From a bacterium (GTDB lineage Bacteria; 4484-113; JAFGCY01): a stretch of 50,257 bases of DNA. Shown one piece after another: positions 9,446 through 17,206 of this stretch (its first letter is position 1; every line of letters starts with the position of its first letter). The notes beneath the pieces were generated by a model, which was not told the origin of the DNA, ran no database searches, and saw nothing but the letters and a program-made list of their open reading frames with translations. The stretch spans positions 1 to 50,257 of the forward strand of contig JADZFO010000032.1 in NCBI GenBank assembly GCA_020849855.1, written 5' to 3'. Both the position numbers and the translations under genes were made by a program.

Positions 9446-9886
9446 TCAGGAGCTTTGACCGAGCTTCGTCTTTAGTGCATCAAGCAGCAGCGCTGCAAAC
9501 CCGGCTGCTTCTTCCGCCTCGGAGTCGGAAGCATCCAGGCTGCCTTCATACTCGTCACGGTTGCGCTTGCGCCGCAGCGACTGGGCATAGGCAAGCTCGG
9601 CAGGCTGAGCGTGCAGTGTTGCCGGGAGGGTCTCCAGTGTAAGGAAGTGCTGACGCGGTCCGTTGACCACTCGGTAATCGTTGAGCCGCAACGCAGCCTT
9701 TGCGCAGGCCAGTACACACTGATAGGCGTTGACAATCCTTGACTCGGGGCTAAGCTGTTCCAGCCGCGCATCTGACAGGCGCCGGCCAGCCATGCGCAGC
9801 AGGCTGTCGATTTCCTCAGGCGAGTGGGCCAGCGGTTCCAGCTCGCCGGCTGCCTCCATCTCCTCAAGTCGCGTCGATCTCGCCAA
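9446..9886 (-). CDS. HEPN-family protein, partner of MNT
   Basis: A 146-residue, largely helical protein. The HEPN-type motif R108-N109-xxx-Y113 (in RRKRNRDEYEG) sits in the second half, as in HEPN proteins paired with minimal nucleotidyltransferases. In characterised HEPN/MNT systems the HEPN protein is an RNase toxin and the MNT partner silences it by AMPylating or otherwise modifying it. The gene overlaps the 3' end of the MNT gene by 23 bp, so translational coupling is likely. This form has RNxxxY rather than the Rx4-6H of active HEPN RNases, so catalytic activity is uncertain. Confidence 0.7.
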   Translation of the reverse strand: MARSTRLEEMEAAGELEPLAHSPEEIDSLLRMAGRRLSDARLEQLSPESRIVNAYQCVLACAKAALRLNDYRVVNGPRQHFLTLETLPATLHAQPAELAYAQSLRRKRNRDEYEGSLDASDSEAEEAAGFAALLLDALKTKLGQSS

Positions 9887-10439
9887 GGAGCATTATCTTA
9901 GGCCCTGAATGGGCCGTGTAAGGGAAGCCGCGGCCAAGCGCGATCTTCTTCCAGTACTCCGCGGGCTTGTAGACACTGGCATTTACTTCGCGGCCCAGGA
10001 CCTGCTGCAGGGGCTCCAGGGCTTCGGCCAGCTGCATGCTGCCGGCGCGCCCGACAACCATCACATCCACGTCGCTGTGCGGCCGCGGCTGGCCGGAGGC
10101 CATGCTGCCATAAACATAGGCAAGCTCAATCAGTGGAGCCAGCGGCTCCAGCGCTCCGGCCAGCACATCCCTGAGCCCCGCCGTCTTGCGCATTATGCTG
10201 CGCAGTTCCGGCGCGATCGGGCAGCGCGGATCGAGCCTGAAAAGCCTCAGCCGACCCAGGCGGCGCGAAGCCAGCACCCCCAGCTGCTCCAGCAGATCCA
10301 GCTCGCTCAGCACACCGGCGGAGTCCAGCCCGCAGCGGCGGGCCAGCTCGCGGCCGTGCAGCTCGGCCTCGGGCGCCATGACCAGTGCGGCCAGCACGGC
10401 GGCCCTGGTGCGCGAAAACATAGCCTCTGCGAGCTGCAT
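9864..10439 (-). CDS. MNT nucleotidyltransferase with N-terminal winged helix
   Basis: A 191-residue fusion. Residues about 1-70 form an ArsR/MarR-like winged helix (ELARRCGLDSAGVLSELDLLEQLGVL, then a basic wing). Residues about 95-190 form a minimal nucleotidyltransferase with G111-S112 and D123-x-D125 (YGSMASGQPRPHSDVDVMVV), the metal-binding signature. It is upstream of and overlaps the HEPN gene. The DNA-binding domain suggests the antitoxin also represses its own operon; a perfect 14-bp palindrome sits just upstream of its -10 box. Known wHTH-MNT proteins occur in the same arrangement. Start ATG 10437-10439. Confidence 0.85.
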   Translation of the reverse strand: MQLAEAMFSRTRAAVLAALVMAPEAELHGRELARRCGLDSAGVLSELDLLEQLGVLASRRLGRLRLFRLDPRCPIAPELRSIMRKTAGLRDVLAGALEPLAPLIELAYVYGSMASGQPRPHSDVDVMVVGRAGSMQLAEALEPLQQVLGREVNASVYKPAEYWKKIALGRGFPYTAHSGPKIMLLGEIDAT

Positions 10440-10446
10440 TGCAGAG

Positions 10447-10466
10447 ATAATATCATCATATGATGA
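10447..10466 (-). promoter_or_regulatory. Promoter and candidate operator of the HEPN/MNT operon
   Basis: Reading on the minus strand, TATTAT (10447-10452) lies 7 nt before ATG 10439. Directly upstream is a perfect 14-bp palindrome TCATCATATGATGA (10453-10466). The region is AT-rich against a GC-rich background. The palindrome would lie between -35 and -10, a good place for repression by the winged helix encoded just downstream. Binding is inference. Confidence 0.55.
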
Positions 10467-10512
10467 GAATTACTCTACATTGCAGCTGGCCGCTATGTCT
10501 GCGCTCCTTGCC

Positions 10513-10559
10513 GGGCGGACTCTGTCCGCCCCTACCTGACAAGGCGGACGCAAGCCGCC
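10513..10559. repeat. Two REP-like hairpins
   Basis: GGGCGGA-CTCTG-TCCGCCC (10513-10531) is followed by CCTACC, and GGCGG-acgcaag-CCGCC follows at 10543-10559. The first has the same CTCTG loop and trailing CCTACC as the repeats at 318-427, with a base-paired change in both stem arms. They lie in the 174-bp gap between the MNT gene and the next gene. Confidence 0.6.
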
Positions 10560-10613
10560 TGCCGGGTTTCTTGCTGGCTTGGTGCTACATTCTCAGCAGG
10601 CCATAGTGCAAAG

Positions 10614-11402
10614 ATGCAGACTGACACTGGAAGAAGACGACAAGGGCAGACGGGCGCGGAGCTTTCTTCTGCGATGGGCGAGGTGTCTCTAGAGTCTGCG
10701 AGTTTGTCCTCCGCTCAACCTCCAAACGCTGGCCCCGAGCACGGCGCGGGCGCACTGGAACGGCTGCAGCGCCAGTTCGCACTCGACGATCGACGCGATA
10801 TAGCGGCCGTCTTCGCGGGCGGGGCCATCGCCGGCCTCATCGTGGGTGCTTTCCTGCATTTCTTCATCGGGGCCGCATTTGAAGATAGCGCAACGTCTTG
10901 GACACTGCCAATTCTGGTCTTCTACTTCGCCGTGCCCGTGATCGCCGCCGTTTCCTCCTGGCACTTGTTCACGCGCCTGCGGCAGCGCTACTGCGATTAC
11001 TTCATGCATGTGTTTGATCGTGGCTGCGTAATGCAGTTGCTGATCGAGCATGAGACGCCGCTGGACTGGCCGCGCTGGGGCGGGCTCAATCGGGGTCCCA
11101 CTGGCTTGTGGCAGTTGTTGAACACTGACCTCAGACGCCAGCTTGATGCAAGCAGTTTCAGTGGCCGTATGCGCCTGTTCATCCGGGACTTTCGCCCGGC
11201 CATGTTGCCTGCTCCGGTAGAAGCCACCTACCCGATGTTTCCGCTGTCAACGCTGCGATCCATACTTGGGGCCACTGGCTGCCTGGGCTGTCTGTTTCTG
11301 CCATTTATCCCCATTGCCACAGTCTTGCTGATTTCAGGCGAAGTCATCGACTGCGCCTGCCGCGCAGGAATGCGCAGTGCTCTGCTGCGCTTCTTCTCCT
11401 GA
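10614..11402 (+). CDS. Hypothetical membrane protein
   Basis: I do not recognise the family. The 262-residue product has a polar, Ser-rich N-terminus and likely transmembrane segments at about 62-86, 96-118 and 228-250, the last rich in Cys, Leu and Ile. The soluble stretch between (about 120-225) has Arg/Asp/Trp-rich patches (HETPLDWPRWGGLNRGPTGLW). Start ATG 10614 follows a CATAGT box by 6 nt with no Shine-Dalgarno, matching the leaderless pattern seen elsewhere; ATG 10674 is an alternative. It converges on the lipoprotein gene ending at 11441. Codon use matches its neighbours. Confidence 0.6.
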   Translation: MQTDTGRRRQGQTGAELSSAMGEVSLESASLSSAQPPNAGPEHGAGALERLQRQFALDDRRDIAAVFAGGAIAGLIVGAFLHFFIGAAFEDSATSWTLPILVFYFAVPVIAAVSSWHLFTRLRQRYCDYFMHVFDRGCVMQLLIEHETPLDWPRWGGLNRGPTGLWQLLNTDLRRQLDASSFSGRMRLFIRDFRPAMLPAPVEATYPMFPLSTLRSILGATGCLGCLFLPFIPIATVLLISGEVIDCACRAGMRSALLRFFS

Positions 11403-11440
11403 TCGTCAAAGAGCGGCTTGGGCTACAAATGGAATGAGTG

Positions 11441-14140
11441 CTAGCCGATCGGGTCCTCGACCTGGAAGTTCATGTCATAGCGGCTGACCATGCCTTCCTC
11501 GTCGGTGACCCAGAGCGTCGCGTTGTAGGGCACGTACTTCTGGTCGTAGTCCCAGCTGACGATCGGGTTTGGCCCGTCGTACTCGCAGAAGCCGTCGCCG
11601 TTGAGGTCCCACTCATAGTTCACGATGCCAAAGGGCGCGCCGGTGTCCACGCCGTCGGGGTCATAGGCCCCCCGCGGGTTGGGATAGGCCGGCGGCTCCG
11701 GCGCGTAGTAGGTGGCGTCGAAGTTCACCGTATAGGGCCCCGGGTTGTCGACCGCGAACCACAGCGGCCCGGCCTGGAAGTGCGCGGCCGGCGCCTGCGG
11801 CCCTTCCTCGCAGCCGATATGCGTGCTGTAGATATCGAAATCGGCGTTGAAGAGCTCCCAGGTTTCATCAAAGAGGCTGATGCCCAGGATCTTGCCGTAA
11901 AGGAAGAACTCACTGGCGAAGCCGCCGGTCAGGTTCACATTGGCGCAGAAGGGGCCATTGCTGATGTCGTAGTTCCCGTCCAGGTGGCCCTTGAGGTAAG
12001 GCTTCAGCTTCACCCCGCCGCCGATGGAGCCATAGAGCTCCAGCGCGAACTCCGGCCGCAGGTAGACCTCCATATCGGCTGTGCCGGTGACCCGCAGCTC
12101 CGGCGGGATCGGGTTGAAGATATCGTCCAGCTCGGCCACCGTGCTCCAGCCGTCGTCCTCGTGGTACTTCACGCCCAGGCGCACGGTGTAATCCAGGTTG
12201 AAGCCGCTGCGGGCGTGGCAATCCACGCCGGCCGAGCCGGTGATGCCGCCATAGACATCAATCTTGCCGGCCAGCCAGACGGGCACCGGGCCGACCATGA
12301 AGTAGTAGTCCTTGCGCAGGCTGTAGAGCTTGGTCTCCTTCTCGAAGCCCTCGTACCAGTGGCCGTCGACCAGCAGCTCCATGTTGGCCGTCAGGTTGCC
12401 GGCAGCGATGGCGTGGAAGGAGTTGAGGTCATATGGCACGCCAAGGAAGGTGTCGAAATCAGCGTCGATATCAAAGCTGGGGCCGAAGCTGAAGTTGGCC
12501 TGGGGCAGGCTGACCTTGAAGAAGTTCTCGCCGGATTGGGTGTTGTAAAGCACCGTGCCGTCCAGGTTGAAGGAGATCAGGCTGTCATCAGAGACCGAGC
12601 GGCGCAAAGCGCCCGGGGCAGCCGAGGCGCCCCTGCCCAGCGCCATTCCGATGCCCGAGCAGCCGGTGTGCTCAAGGCCCGGGCGCAGGTCGGTGATCGC
12701 CGCGCCAGTGAAGTCGAGGCCGCTGCGGGTCAGGCCGCCCTTGAGGAAGACCTCGCCCATTGAAACATCGTCCTGCGTCTCGATAGTTAACATCCCGAGG
12801 TCATCGCTGACAAAGGTGACCCGTCTGAGGAACCCGCCCTCGGCCTGGCCGTTGACCGGGTTGTACAGGAAACCTACAAGGATGTCACCTTCGTTGATGT
12901 CCTGGCTGGCGGAATGATCGCGGATGAGGAAGAAGGAACCTTCATGCTCGAGCAGTTCGAACTCGCTACTGTAAGTCGGGTCGCTCTTGTTACCGTCAAC
13001 GATGCGCACATTCGGCGCGACGATGACCACAGACGGACCGTCATACTGGCTTGGCGTGCCCTCGCTCTCCGGCGCGGCCGTCGCGTCCACCGGGCGGACC
13101 CAGTAGATCTCGCCCTCGGCCGGCGGCAGGCTTAAGGGGAAATCAAAGGCGATGCGCTCACTGGCCGTGTTGAAGCCGGCGGCGCTGAAGGGCAGGCTGC
13201 CGATGGGGCTCAGCTCCGAGGCCGCGTCGTTGGCGTCCGGCAGCTGCGCGACATCCGTGCCCTGGTAGACATTGAAGGCGGTCACCTTGCGGCGGAAGTT
13301 GAAGCCGATGGCCGCCAGGTCCTGCACGCTGATGGTGCCGTCCTGGTTGCCGTCCACCACTGCGAGCGCGGAGGTCGGCGGGAACTGGCCACCCTCGGCC
13401 AGCGCGCCGAAATTCAGGCCGATGGGCGTGAGGTCGGCGACGGCTACCTGGCCGTCCTGGTTATAGTCGCCGGCGCAGGCATAAAGCCAGTGCAGGTTGA
13501 GCTGTTCTTCCTCCAGCATCAGCGGGGCCTGGCTGCCGTTGCCGCTGGGGGCGGCGCTGCTGATGCGGGTTTGCGGCGCCGGGCGGCGGGCAAAGAGCAC
13601 GCGCGCCACAGCACCCGAGCCGCTGAAGCCGCGGGTATCCGCGCTGAGCGTGCGCTTCAGCACCTGGCCGTGCTGCACTGCCCCGCGGTCGCTGAGAAGG
13701 GCCAGCTCCAGCAGCTTATCGGACGCGCCGAGCCTGCCAGTTGCCGCGGCCGCCAGCGGGCTGTACTGCTCCGCGTCGTAGTCCAGCTCGAAGTAGAGCG
13801 CGCGCAGGTCCAGCGCCGACTGCGCCCGGACTTCCAGCGCGAAGACATCACGGCCCTGCGCGGAAAGCTCCGCCTCTGTCGCTGGCGCCTCCCGCAGCTC
13901 AAAGCCGGCCACCCGGCTGCCGGGCAGCAGGCTGGCGCCGTCCACTTCGAGGGTGAAGGAGCCGTAGCGGGCGCTGAAGGCCGGGGCGGCGGCGCCGGGC
14001 AGGGGACTGAGGGCCGGAGCCGCCGGCTTCAGGGCGGCGCCCTCTGCCTGTTCCAGCGCGCTGCGCTGCCCGGCGGAGCCGCAGCCCGCCAGAGCCAGTA
14101 TGGCCAGCAGGGCCAGGATGCGTTTGACAGCGGCGTTCAT
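11441..14140 (-). CDS. Large lipoprotein with cohesin-like and dockerin-like modules
   Basis: An 899-residue secreted lipoprotein with lipobox LALAGC (Cys20). Residues about 58-186 resemble a cohesin-type beta-sandwich (LRALYFELDYDAEQYSP; GSGAVARVLF). Two calcium-loop dockerin-like repeats follow at about 224-241 (GDYNQDGQVAVADLTPIG) and 262-279 (VDGNQDGTISVQDLAAIG). A fibronectin-like stretch (about 285-390) and a long beta-rich region come next. The C-terminus carries a PKD-like segment (YEWDLNGDGFCEYDG; WVTDEEGMVSRYD). The protease at 21121 has the same VADLTPIG dockerin-like form. Start ATG 14140 has GGGGAG a few bases upstream. Function is unknown; a surface scaffold or adhesin is plausible. 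Confidence 0.75.
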   Translation of the reverse strand: MNAAVKRILALLAILALAGCGSAGQRSALEQAEGAALKPAAPALSPLPGAAAPAFSARYGSFTLEVDGASLLPGSRVAGFELREAPATEAELSAQGRDVFALEVRAQSALDLRALYFELDYDAEQYSPLAAAATGRLGASDKLLELALLSDRGAVQHGQVLKRTLSADTRGFSGSGAVARVLFARRPAPQTRISSAAPSGNGSQAPLMLEEEQLNLHWLYACAGDYNQDGQVAVADLTPIGLNFGALAEGGQFPPTSALAVVDGNQDGTISVQDLAAIGFNFRRKVTAFNVYQGTDVAQLPDANDAASELSPIGSLPFSAAGFNTASERIAFDFPLSLPPAEGEIYWVRPVDATAAPESEGTPSQYDGPSVVIVAPNVRIVDGNKSDPTYSSEFELLEHEGSFFLIRDHSASQDINEGDILVGFLYNPVNGQAEGGFLRRVTFVSDDLGMLTIETQDDVSMGEVFLKGGLTRSGLDFTGAAITDLRPGLEHTGCSGIGMALGRGASAAPGALRRSVSDDSLISFNLDGTVLYNTQSGENFFKVSLPQANFSFGPSFDIDADFDTFLGVPYDLNSFHAIAAGNLTANMELLVDGHWYEGFEKETKLYSLRKDYYFMVGPVPVWLAGKIDVYGGITGSAGVDCHARSGFNLDYTVRLGVKYHEDDGWSTVAELDDIFNPIPPELRVTGTADMEVYLRPEFALELYGSIGGGVKLKPYLKGHLDGNYDISNGPFCANVNLTGGFASEFFLYGKILGISLFDETWELFNADFDIYSTHIGCEEGPQAPAAHFQAGPLWFAVDNPGPYTVNFDATYYAPEPPAYPNPRGAYDPDGVDTGAPFGIVNYEWDLNGDGFCEYDGPNPIVSWDYDQKYVPYNATLWVTDEEGMVSRYDMNFQVEDPIG

Positions 14141-14150
14141 AGGCTCCCCA

Positions 14151-14169
14151 GGTGCGCAGACTGCGCACC
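14151..14169. promoter_or_regulatory. Perfect 9-bp inverted repeat before the cohesin/dockerin lipoprotein
   Basis: GGTGCGCAG-A-CTGCGCACC lies between a minus-strand TAAACT box (14173-14178) and the Shine-Dalgarno of the gene starting at 14140. If that box is the -10, the message would begin with this hairpin. It could be an operator, a stability hairpin or another REP-type palindrome. Confidence 0.45.
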
Positions 14170-14263
14170 GCCTAGTTTAACCAGCCGCCGGGCGCATTAA
14201 ACAGATTCTCAGCGAATCAGCCTCTGCGCGCCGCGAAGACCCGGCGCCGGGTAAGGCCGGGCC

Positions 14264-14269
14264 TAGAAT
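14264..14269 (+). promoter_or_regulatory. -10 box of the methyltransferase gene (leaderless)
   Basis: TAGAAT lies 6 nt before ATG 14276, with no Shine-Dalgarno between. The spacing matches mutS and several other genes here. Confidence 0.5.
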
Positions 14270-14275
14270 CAGGGC

Positions 14276-15082
14276 ATGTCGATCATGCGCGAGGAGTACG
14301 GCTTTGACTTCGGCTCGCAGGCCGAGGCCTATGCGCAGTTCCGCCCGCCCTATCCGCCGCGGCTCTTCGAGGAGCTGGCCGCCCGCGGCGTCGGCCTGAC
14401 CGGCCAGCGCATCCTGGACGCTGGCTCCGGCACCGGCCTTGTCAGCCTTGAGCTGGCCCGCCGCGGCTGCGCTGTGAGCGCGCTGGATGTCTCGGCGCAG
14501 CAACTGGCCAAGCAGCGCGAGCTGGCGGCAAGCGAAGGCCTTAGTATCGAGACCTTTGAGGCCGGCTTTGAGCACAGCGGCCTGCCGGCGCAAAGCTTCG
14601 ACTGCATCAGCGCTGCCACCTGCTGGCACTACTTCGAGCCTGCTGCCGCCGCGCGCGAGACCCGCCGGCTGCTGCGCCCCGGCGGCAGGCTGGCGGTGAT
14701 CTATATCGTCTGGCTGCCGGTGGAAGGCTCGCTGGCCCAGCGCACGGAAGAACTGATCCTGAAGCACAACCCGGCCTGGACACTGGCTGGCCTGCTGGGC
14801 CTGCCGAACCGCGTGATCAGCGAGCTGACCGCAGCGCAGCTCGGCCCGCTGGATATCGTTAGCTTTGACCACCCGGTCCGCTTCAGCCCGGGGCAGTGGA
14901 TCGGCCGCATGCAGAGCTGCGGCGGAGCCGGCGCAGGCGGCATGGACAGCGCGGCATGGGCCGCCTTCAGCAGAGAGCTGGCCGCCCTGCTGGCGCGGGA
15001 CTACCCGCAGGGCGCGGAGATCCCGCACCGCAGCTTTGCCGCCGTGCTGACGCTGGACGCTTCAGAGCCCGCTGGCGACTAG
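14276..15082 (+). CDS. SAM-dependent class I methyltransferase
   Basis: A 268-residue methyltransferase of the UbiE/methyltransferase-11 type. Motif I (ILDAGSGTG) is at residues 46-54, an acidic residue ends the second strand (SALDVSAQQL), and the post-I/III region reads SFDCISAATCWHYFEPAAAARETRRLLRPGGRLAVIY. The N-terminus (YGFDFGSQAEAYAQFRPPYPPRLFEEL) is typical of small-molecule enzymes that act on metabolites; no substrate can be named. Start ATG 14276 follows TAGAAT by 6 nt. The stop TAG shares the CTAG tetranucleotide at 15079-15082 with the stop of the opposing gene. Confidence 0.85.
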   Translation: MSIMREEYGFDFGSQAEAYAQFRPPYPPRLFEELAARGVGLTGQRILDAGSGTGLVSLELARRGCAVSALDVSAQQLAKQRELAASEGLSIETFEAGFEHSGLPAQSFDCISAATCWHYFEPAAAARETRRLLRPGGRLAVIYIVWLPVEGSLAQRTEELILKHNPAWTLAGLLGLPNRVISELTAAQLGPLDIVSFDHPVRFSPGQWIGRMQSCGGAGAGGMDSAAWAAFSRELAALLARDYPQGAEIPHRSFAAVLTLDASEPAGD

Positions 15083-16386
15083 TCCGCGGACCACAGCAGC
15101 AGCTCATCGCTGGTCCAGAGCAGCAGACCGTCCTGCTCACCCTGCGGCAGCACTTCGATCAGCCGCACTTTTTGAGGCAGGCCTGAGTCATAGAAGCAGC
15201 GGCCGTCAAGGTGGAAGATCAGCAGCCGCGCCTGGCGCCCTTCGCCCCAGGGCTGCAGCACCGCGATGGCGCTGCCCTGGCTGCGCCGCAGGGCGCAGGC
15301 CTGCAGCTCCTGCGCTGGCATGGTCTCGCGCCCGCCATAGTCCAGTCGCCGCAGCCGGCCCCCCGGGTTGTCGATCCAGGACTCGCCGTCCAGCAGCAGC
15401 TCAGTGGCGCTGTCGGCGTCCAGCTGCACCGCGGCGCTCGGGCGGCCGAGGTAGGTGTGCGCCAGCAGCGGCCCGGCGATGGGATAAGCATTCGGCCGCG
15501 CGTAGAAGAGCTGCAGGGGCTTGTCCGCCTCGCCCTCGGCCCAGGGCACGCGCGCGGCGGCCTGGCCGGCCAGGCTGTCCTGGGTGCGCCAGCAGACGAT
15601 CTCGCTGGCCCCGTCGCCATCCGCATCACACAGCGGCCCGAAGCCGTGGTCTTTCCAGAGCTCAAAGCGGCCGTGCTCGCTGCCCCCGGGCTGGTAGACC
15701 ACCATATCGCCGCTGTCCTCCAGCAGCCAGATCAGCTCGCCGCCGCGGCCATCGCCGCCCATAACGTTCGGCCGAATGTCCGCCAGGGGCAGGGCCTTGA
15801 AGGTCTGCAGGCGCTGGCCCAGCACCGTATACAGATAAGTCTCGCCGGCCGCAGGGCTGTAGTACAGAATCTCGGCGCGGCGGTCGCGGTCGCTGTCCGG
15901 GCCGCGCAGGCAGAGCTTCAGGCCCGCTGCAGCGGGGTCCGGCTTGCCCAGCTGGCCGCGGCCAGTGTTGCCGGCAAAGCGCAAAAGGCCCGGGCGGCGG
16001 GCCTGGGTCACCAGCACCTCGCTGCTGCCGTCGCCGTCAAAGTCGCCCAGCGCGTGGCTGTGCAGGGCCTCAGGGCCCAGGCCGCTTAGCAGCAGCTCTG
16101 TGTTCAGCGCGTTGTCCATGGCCGGCTCGGGCATGTTCTGCGCGGGGGCTTTGGAGGGGCGGCGCGGCGCGGCCTGACGCTGCACTTCCAGCGCCGGGCG
16201 CTCCTGGGCCTGCTGCAGAGAGCGATCGTGCTGCGAGCGGGAGATAGCAATGCTGCCCAGCAGCAGGACAAGACCCGCGCAGGCATAGGCCAGGATCCAC
16301 AGCAGGTCGTGCGAGGGCAGAGGGGCAGCAGACTGCTGCGATTCAGAACTTCGCCGCGGCGGCGGAATGATGAGCACCGGACCCAC
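15079..16386 (-). CDS. Membrane-anchored FG-GAP-like repeat protein
   Basis: A 435-residue protein with one N-terminal membrane anchor (about residues 28-49) and no cleavable signal. The outer part holds repeats containing acidic loops like those of FG-GAP/VCBS domains: LGDFDGDGSSEVLV, PDSDRDRRAEILYY, CDADGDGASEIVCW, QLDADSATELLLDG. Such repeats usually form calcium-binding beta-propellers. The start is GTG 16384-16386, 8 nt after TATAGT (16395-16400), again without a ribosome site. It converges tail-to-tail with the methyltransferase, sharing its stop tetranucleotide. Role unknown. Confidence 0.65.
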   Translation of the reverse strand: MGPVLIIPPPRRSSESQQSAAPLPSHDLLWILAYACAGLVLLLGSIAISRSQHDRSLQQAQERPALEVQRQAAPRRPSKAPAQNMPEPAMDNALNTELLLSGLGPEALHSHALGDFDGDGSSEVLVTQARRPGLLRFAGNTGRGQLGKPDPAAAGLKLCLRGPDSDRDRRAEILYYSPAAGETYLYTVLGQRLQTFKALPLADIRPNVMGGDGRGGELIWLLEDSGDMVVYQPGGSEHGRFELWKDHGFGPLCDADGDGASEIVCWRTQDSLAGQAAARVPWAEGEADKPLQLFYARPNAYPIAGPLLAHTYLGRPSAAVQLDADSATELLLDGESWIDNPGGRLRRLDYGGRETMPAQELQACALRRSQGSAIAVLQPWGEGRQARLLIFHLDGRCFYDSGLPQKVRLIEVLPQGEQDGLLLWTSDELLLWSAD

Positions 16387-16538
16387 TGCCGCTGACTATA
16401 GCGCAGCTTGATCCGCCGGGGCCCAGCAGTACGCACGGCCGGCGCTGGCTGCTTTGCTGCCGTGGATTCTGTGTTTTGCTGCTTTGGAGTTCTGGTCCTT
16501 TTGGTGTCTTTGGTGCTTTGGTGGTAAGAACTCTTCCC

Positions 16539-16680
16539 TCAGACCAGCTTCACGATCTTCCGCTTGCCCACCTGCAGGGTAATGCCGGCTGCCGCGCTGA
16601 GCGTCGTCAGCGGGTCTGGCTGCACCGTGCCGTTGATCTTCACCCCGCCCTGCTCGATCAGCCTGCGCATGGGCAGGAAT
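16539..16680 (-). pseudogene. Displaced 3' end of tyrS (S4-domain tail)
   Basis: Read on the minus strand, this fragment gives RRLIEQGGVKINGTVQP, then a divergent stretch, then LQVGKRKIVKLV and a stop. The last 12 codons and stop (16539-16577) are base-for-base identical to the end of intact tyrS (17207-17245); the part before has the same S4 fold signature but different sequence and visibly higher GC. It has no start or upstream S4 region. I read it as the original tail of tyrS, cut off when the neighbouring cassette arrived. The 16387-16753 gap otherwise holds only CTTTGG-rich low-complexity sequence and the cassette's left repeat. Confidence 0.75.
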
Positions 16681-16695
16681 CAAGATCCAGATTCA

Positions 16696-17190
16696 ACCAC
16701 AAAGGCACAAAGACACTAAGAAATCCGAAGAATTGATCCCTGCGTATCAAGTCTCACAGGATCAATCGCTTGATGCCGTCCTTTACCAGGGGTACGTTGA
16801 AGTTGATCAGCAGGCCAAGTCGCTTCTGGGTCAGCTTCATGTATGTGAGCAGCTGAGCTTCGTGCAAAGGTATCAGTTTCTCGACAGCCTTGACTTCGAT
16901 AATGACCTGGTCTTCGACCAGCAGGTCAATTCTGAAGCCGGCCTCGATCTCCTGTCCGGCGTAGAAGACGGGTACCACAACCTGCGAAAGGAGGCGAATT
17001 CCTCGGTTGCGCAGCTCAATGAGCAGGCAGCTTTCGTAAACGCTTTCCAGCAATCCGGGGCCCAGGGTGCTGTGAACAACAAGGGCGGCGTCAACAATGA
17101 TCGCCGAAAGCTCGTCGGTCCTCGGCGGCAGCGGACTGGCCTCTGTCATTGTCTCGCTCCGGTTACTTTGTGTCTTTGTGCCTTTGTGGT
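16696..17190. mobile_element. Inverted-repeat cassette carrying a GxxExxY gene at the tyrS 3' end
   Basis: The left end (16696-16720) and right end (17166-17190) are inverted copies of a 25-bp sequence beginning ACCACAAAGGCACAAAG, with one mismatch. They bracket the GxxExxY gene. A third, degenerate copy in the right-end orientation lies at about 16500-16525, beyond the displaced tyrS tail, and both it and the right end run on through GTAAGAACTCTT into the tyrS stop. Sequence from about 16690 to about 17465, including the new tyrS tail, is less GC-rich than its flanks. No transposase or integrase is present. Confidence 0.65.
16754..17149 (-). CDS. GxxExxY protein, PD-(D/E)XK nuclease-like
   Basis: A 131-residue member of the GxxExxY family (assigned to a PD-(D/E)XK nuclease-like fold). 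The naming motif is G32-LL-E35-SV-Y38. The candidate nuclease core is D75 (FRIDLLVED) and E85-V-K87 (IIEVKAVEKL), followed by the conserved HEAQLLTYM segment. Length is normal for the family. Start ATG 17149 has GGAG about 7 nt upstream. The gene sits between inverted repeats and beside a duplicated end of tyrS, in the same orientation as tyrS. The biochemical function of the family is not established; the context suggests a homing-type nuclease. Confidence 0.85.
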   Translation of the reverse strand: MTEASPLPPRTDELSAIIVDAALVVHSTLGPGLLESVYESCLLIELRNRGIRLLSQVVVPVFYAGQEIEAGFRIDLLVEDQVIIEVKAVEKLIPLHEAQLLTYMKLTQKRLGLLINFNVPLVKDGIKRLIL

Positions 17191-17206
17191 AAGAACTCTT
17201 TTCCCC

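Noticed and set aside
11438..12763. 441-codon plus-strand open frame opposite the cohesin/dockerin lipoprotein
   Set aside because: Shadow frame; low-complexity Val/Ala/Gly product.
16754..17149. GxxExxY cassette as a group I intron or intein
   Set aside because: No intron core or intein splice motifs; the arrangement is a duplicated gene end, not an interrupted coding sequence.
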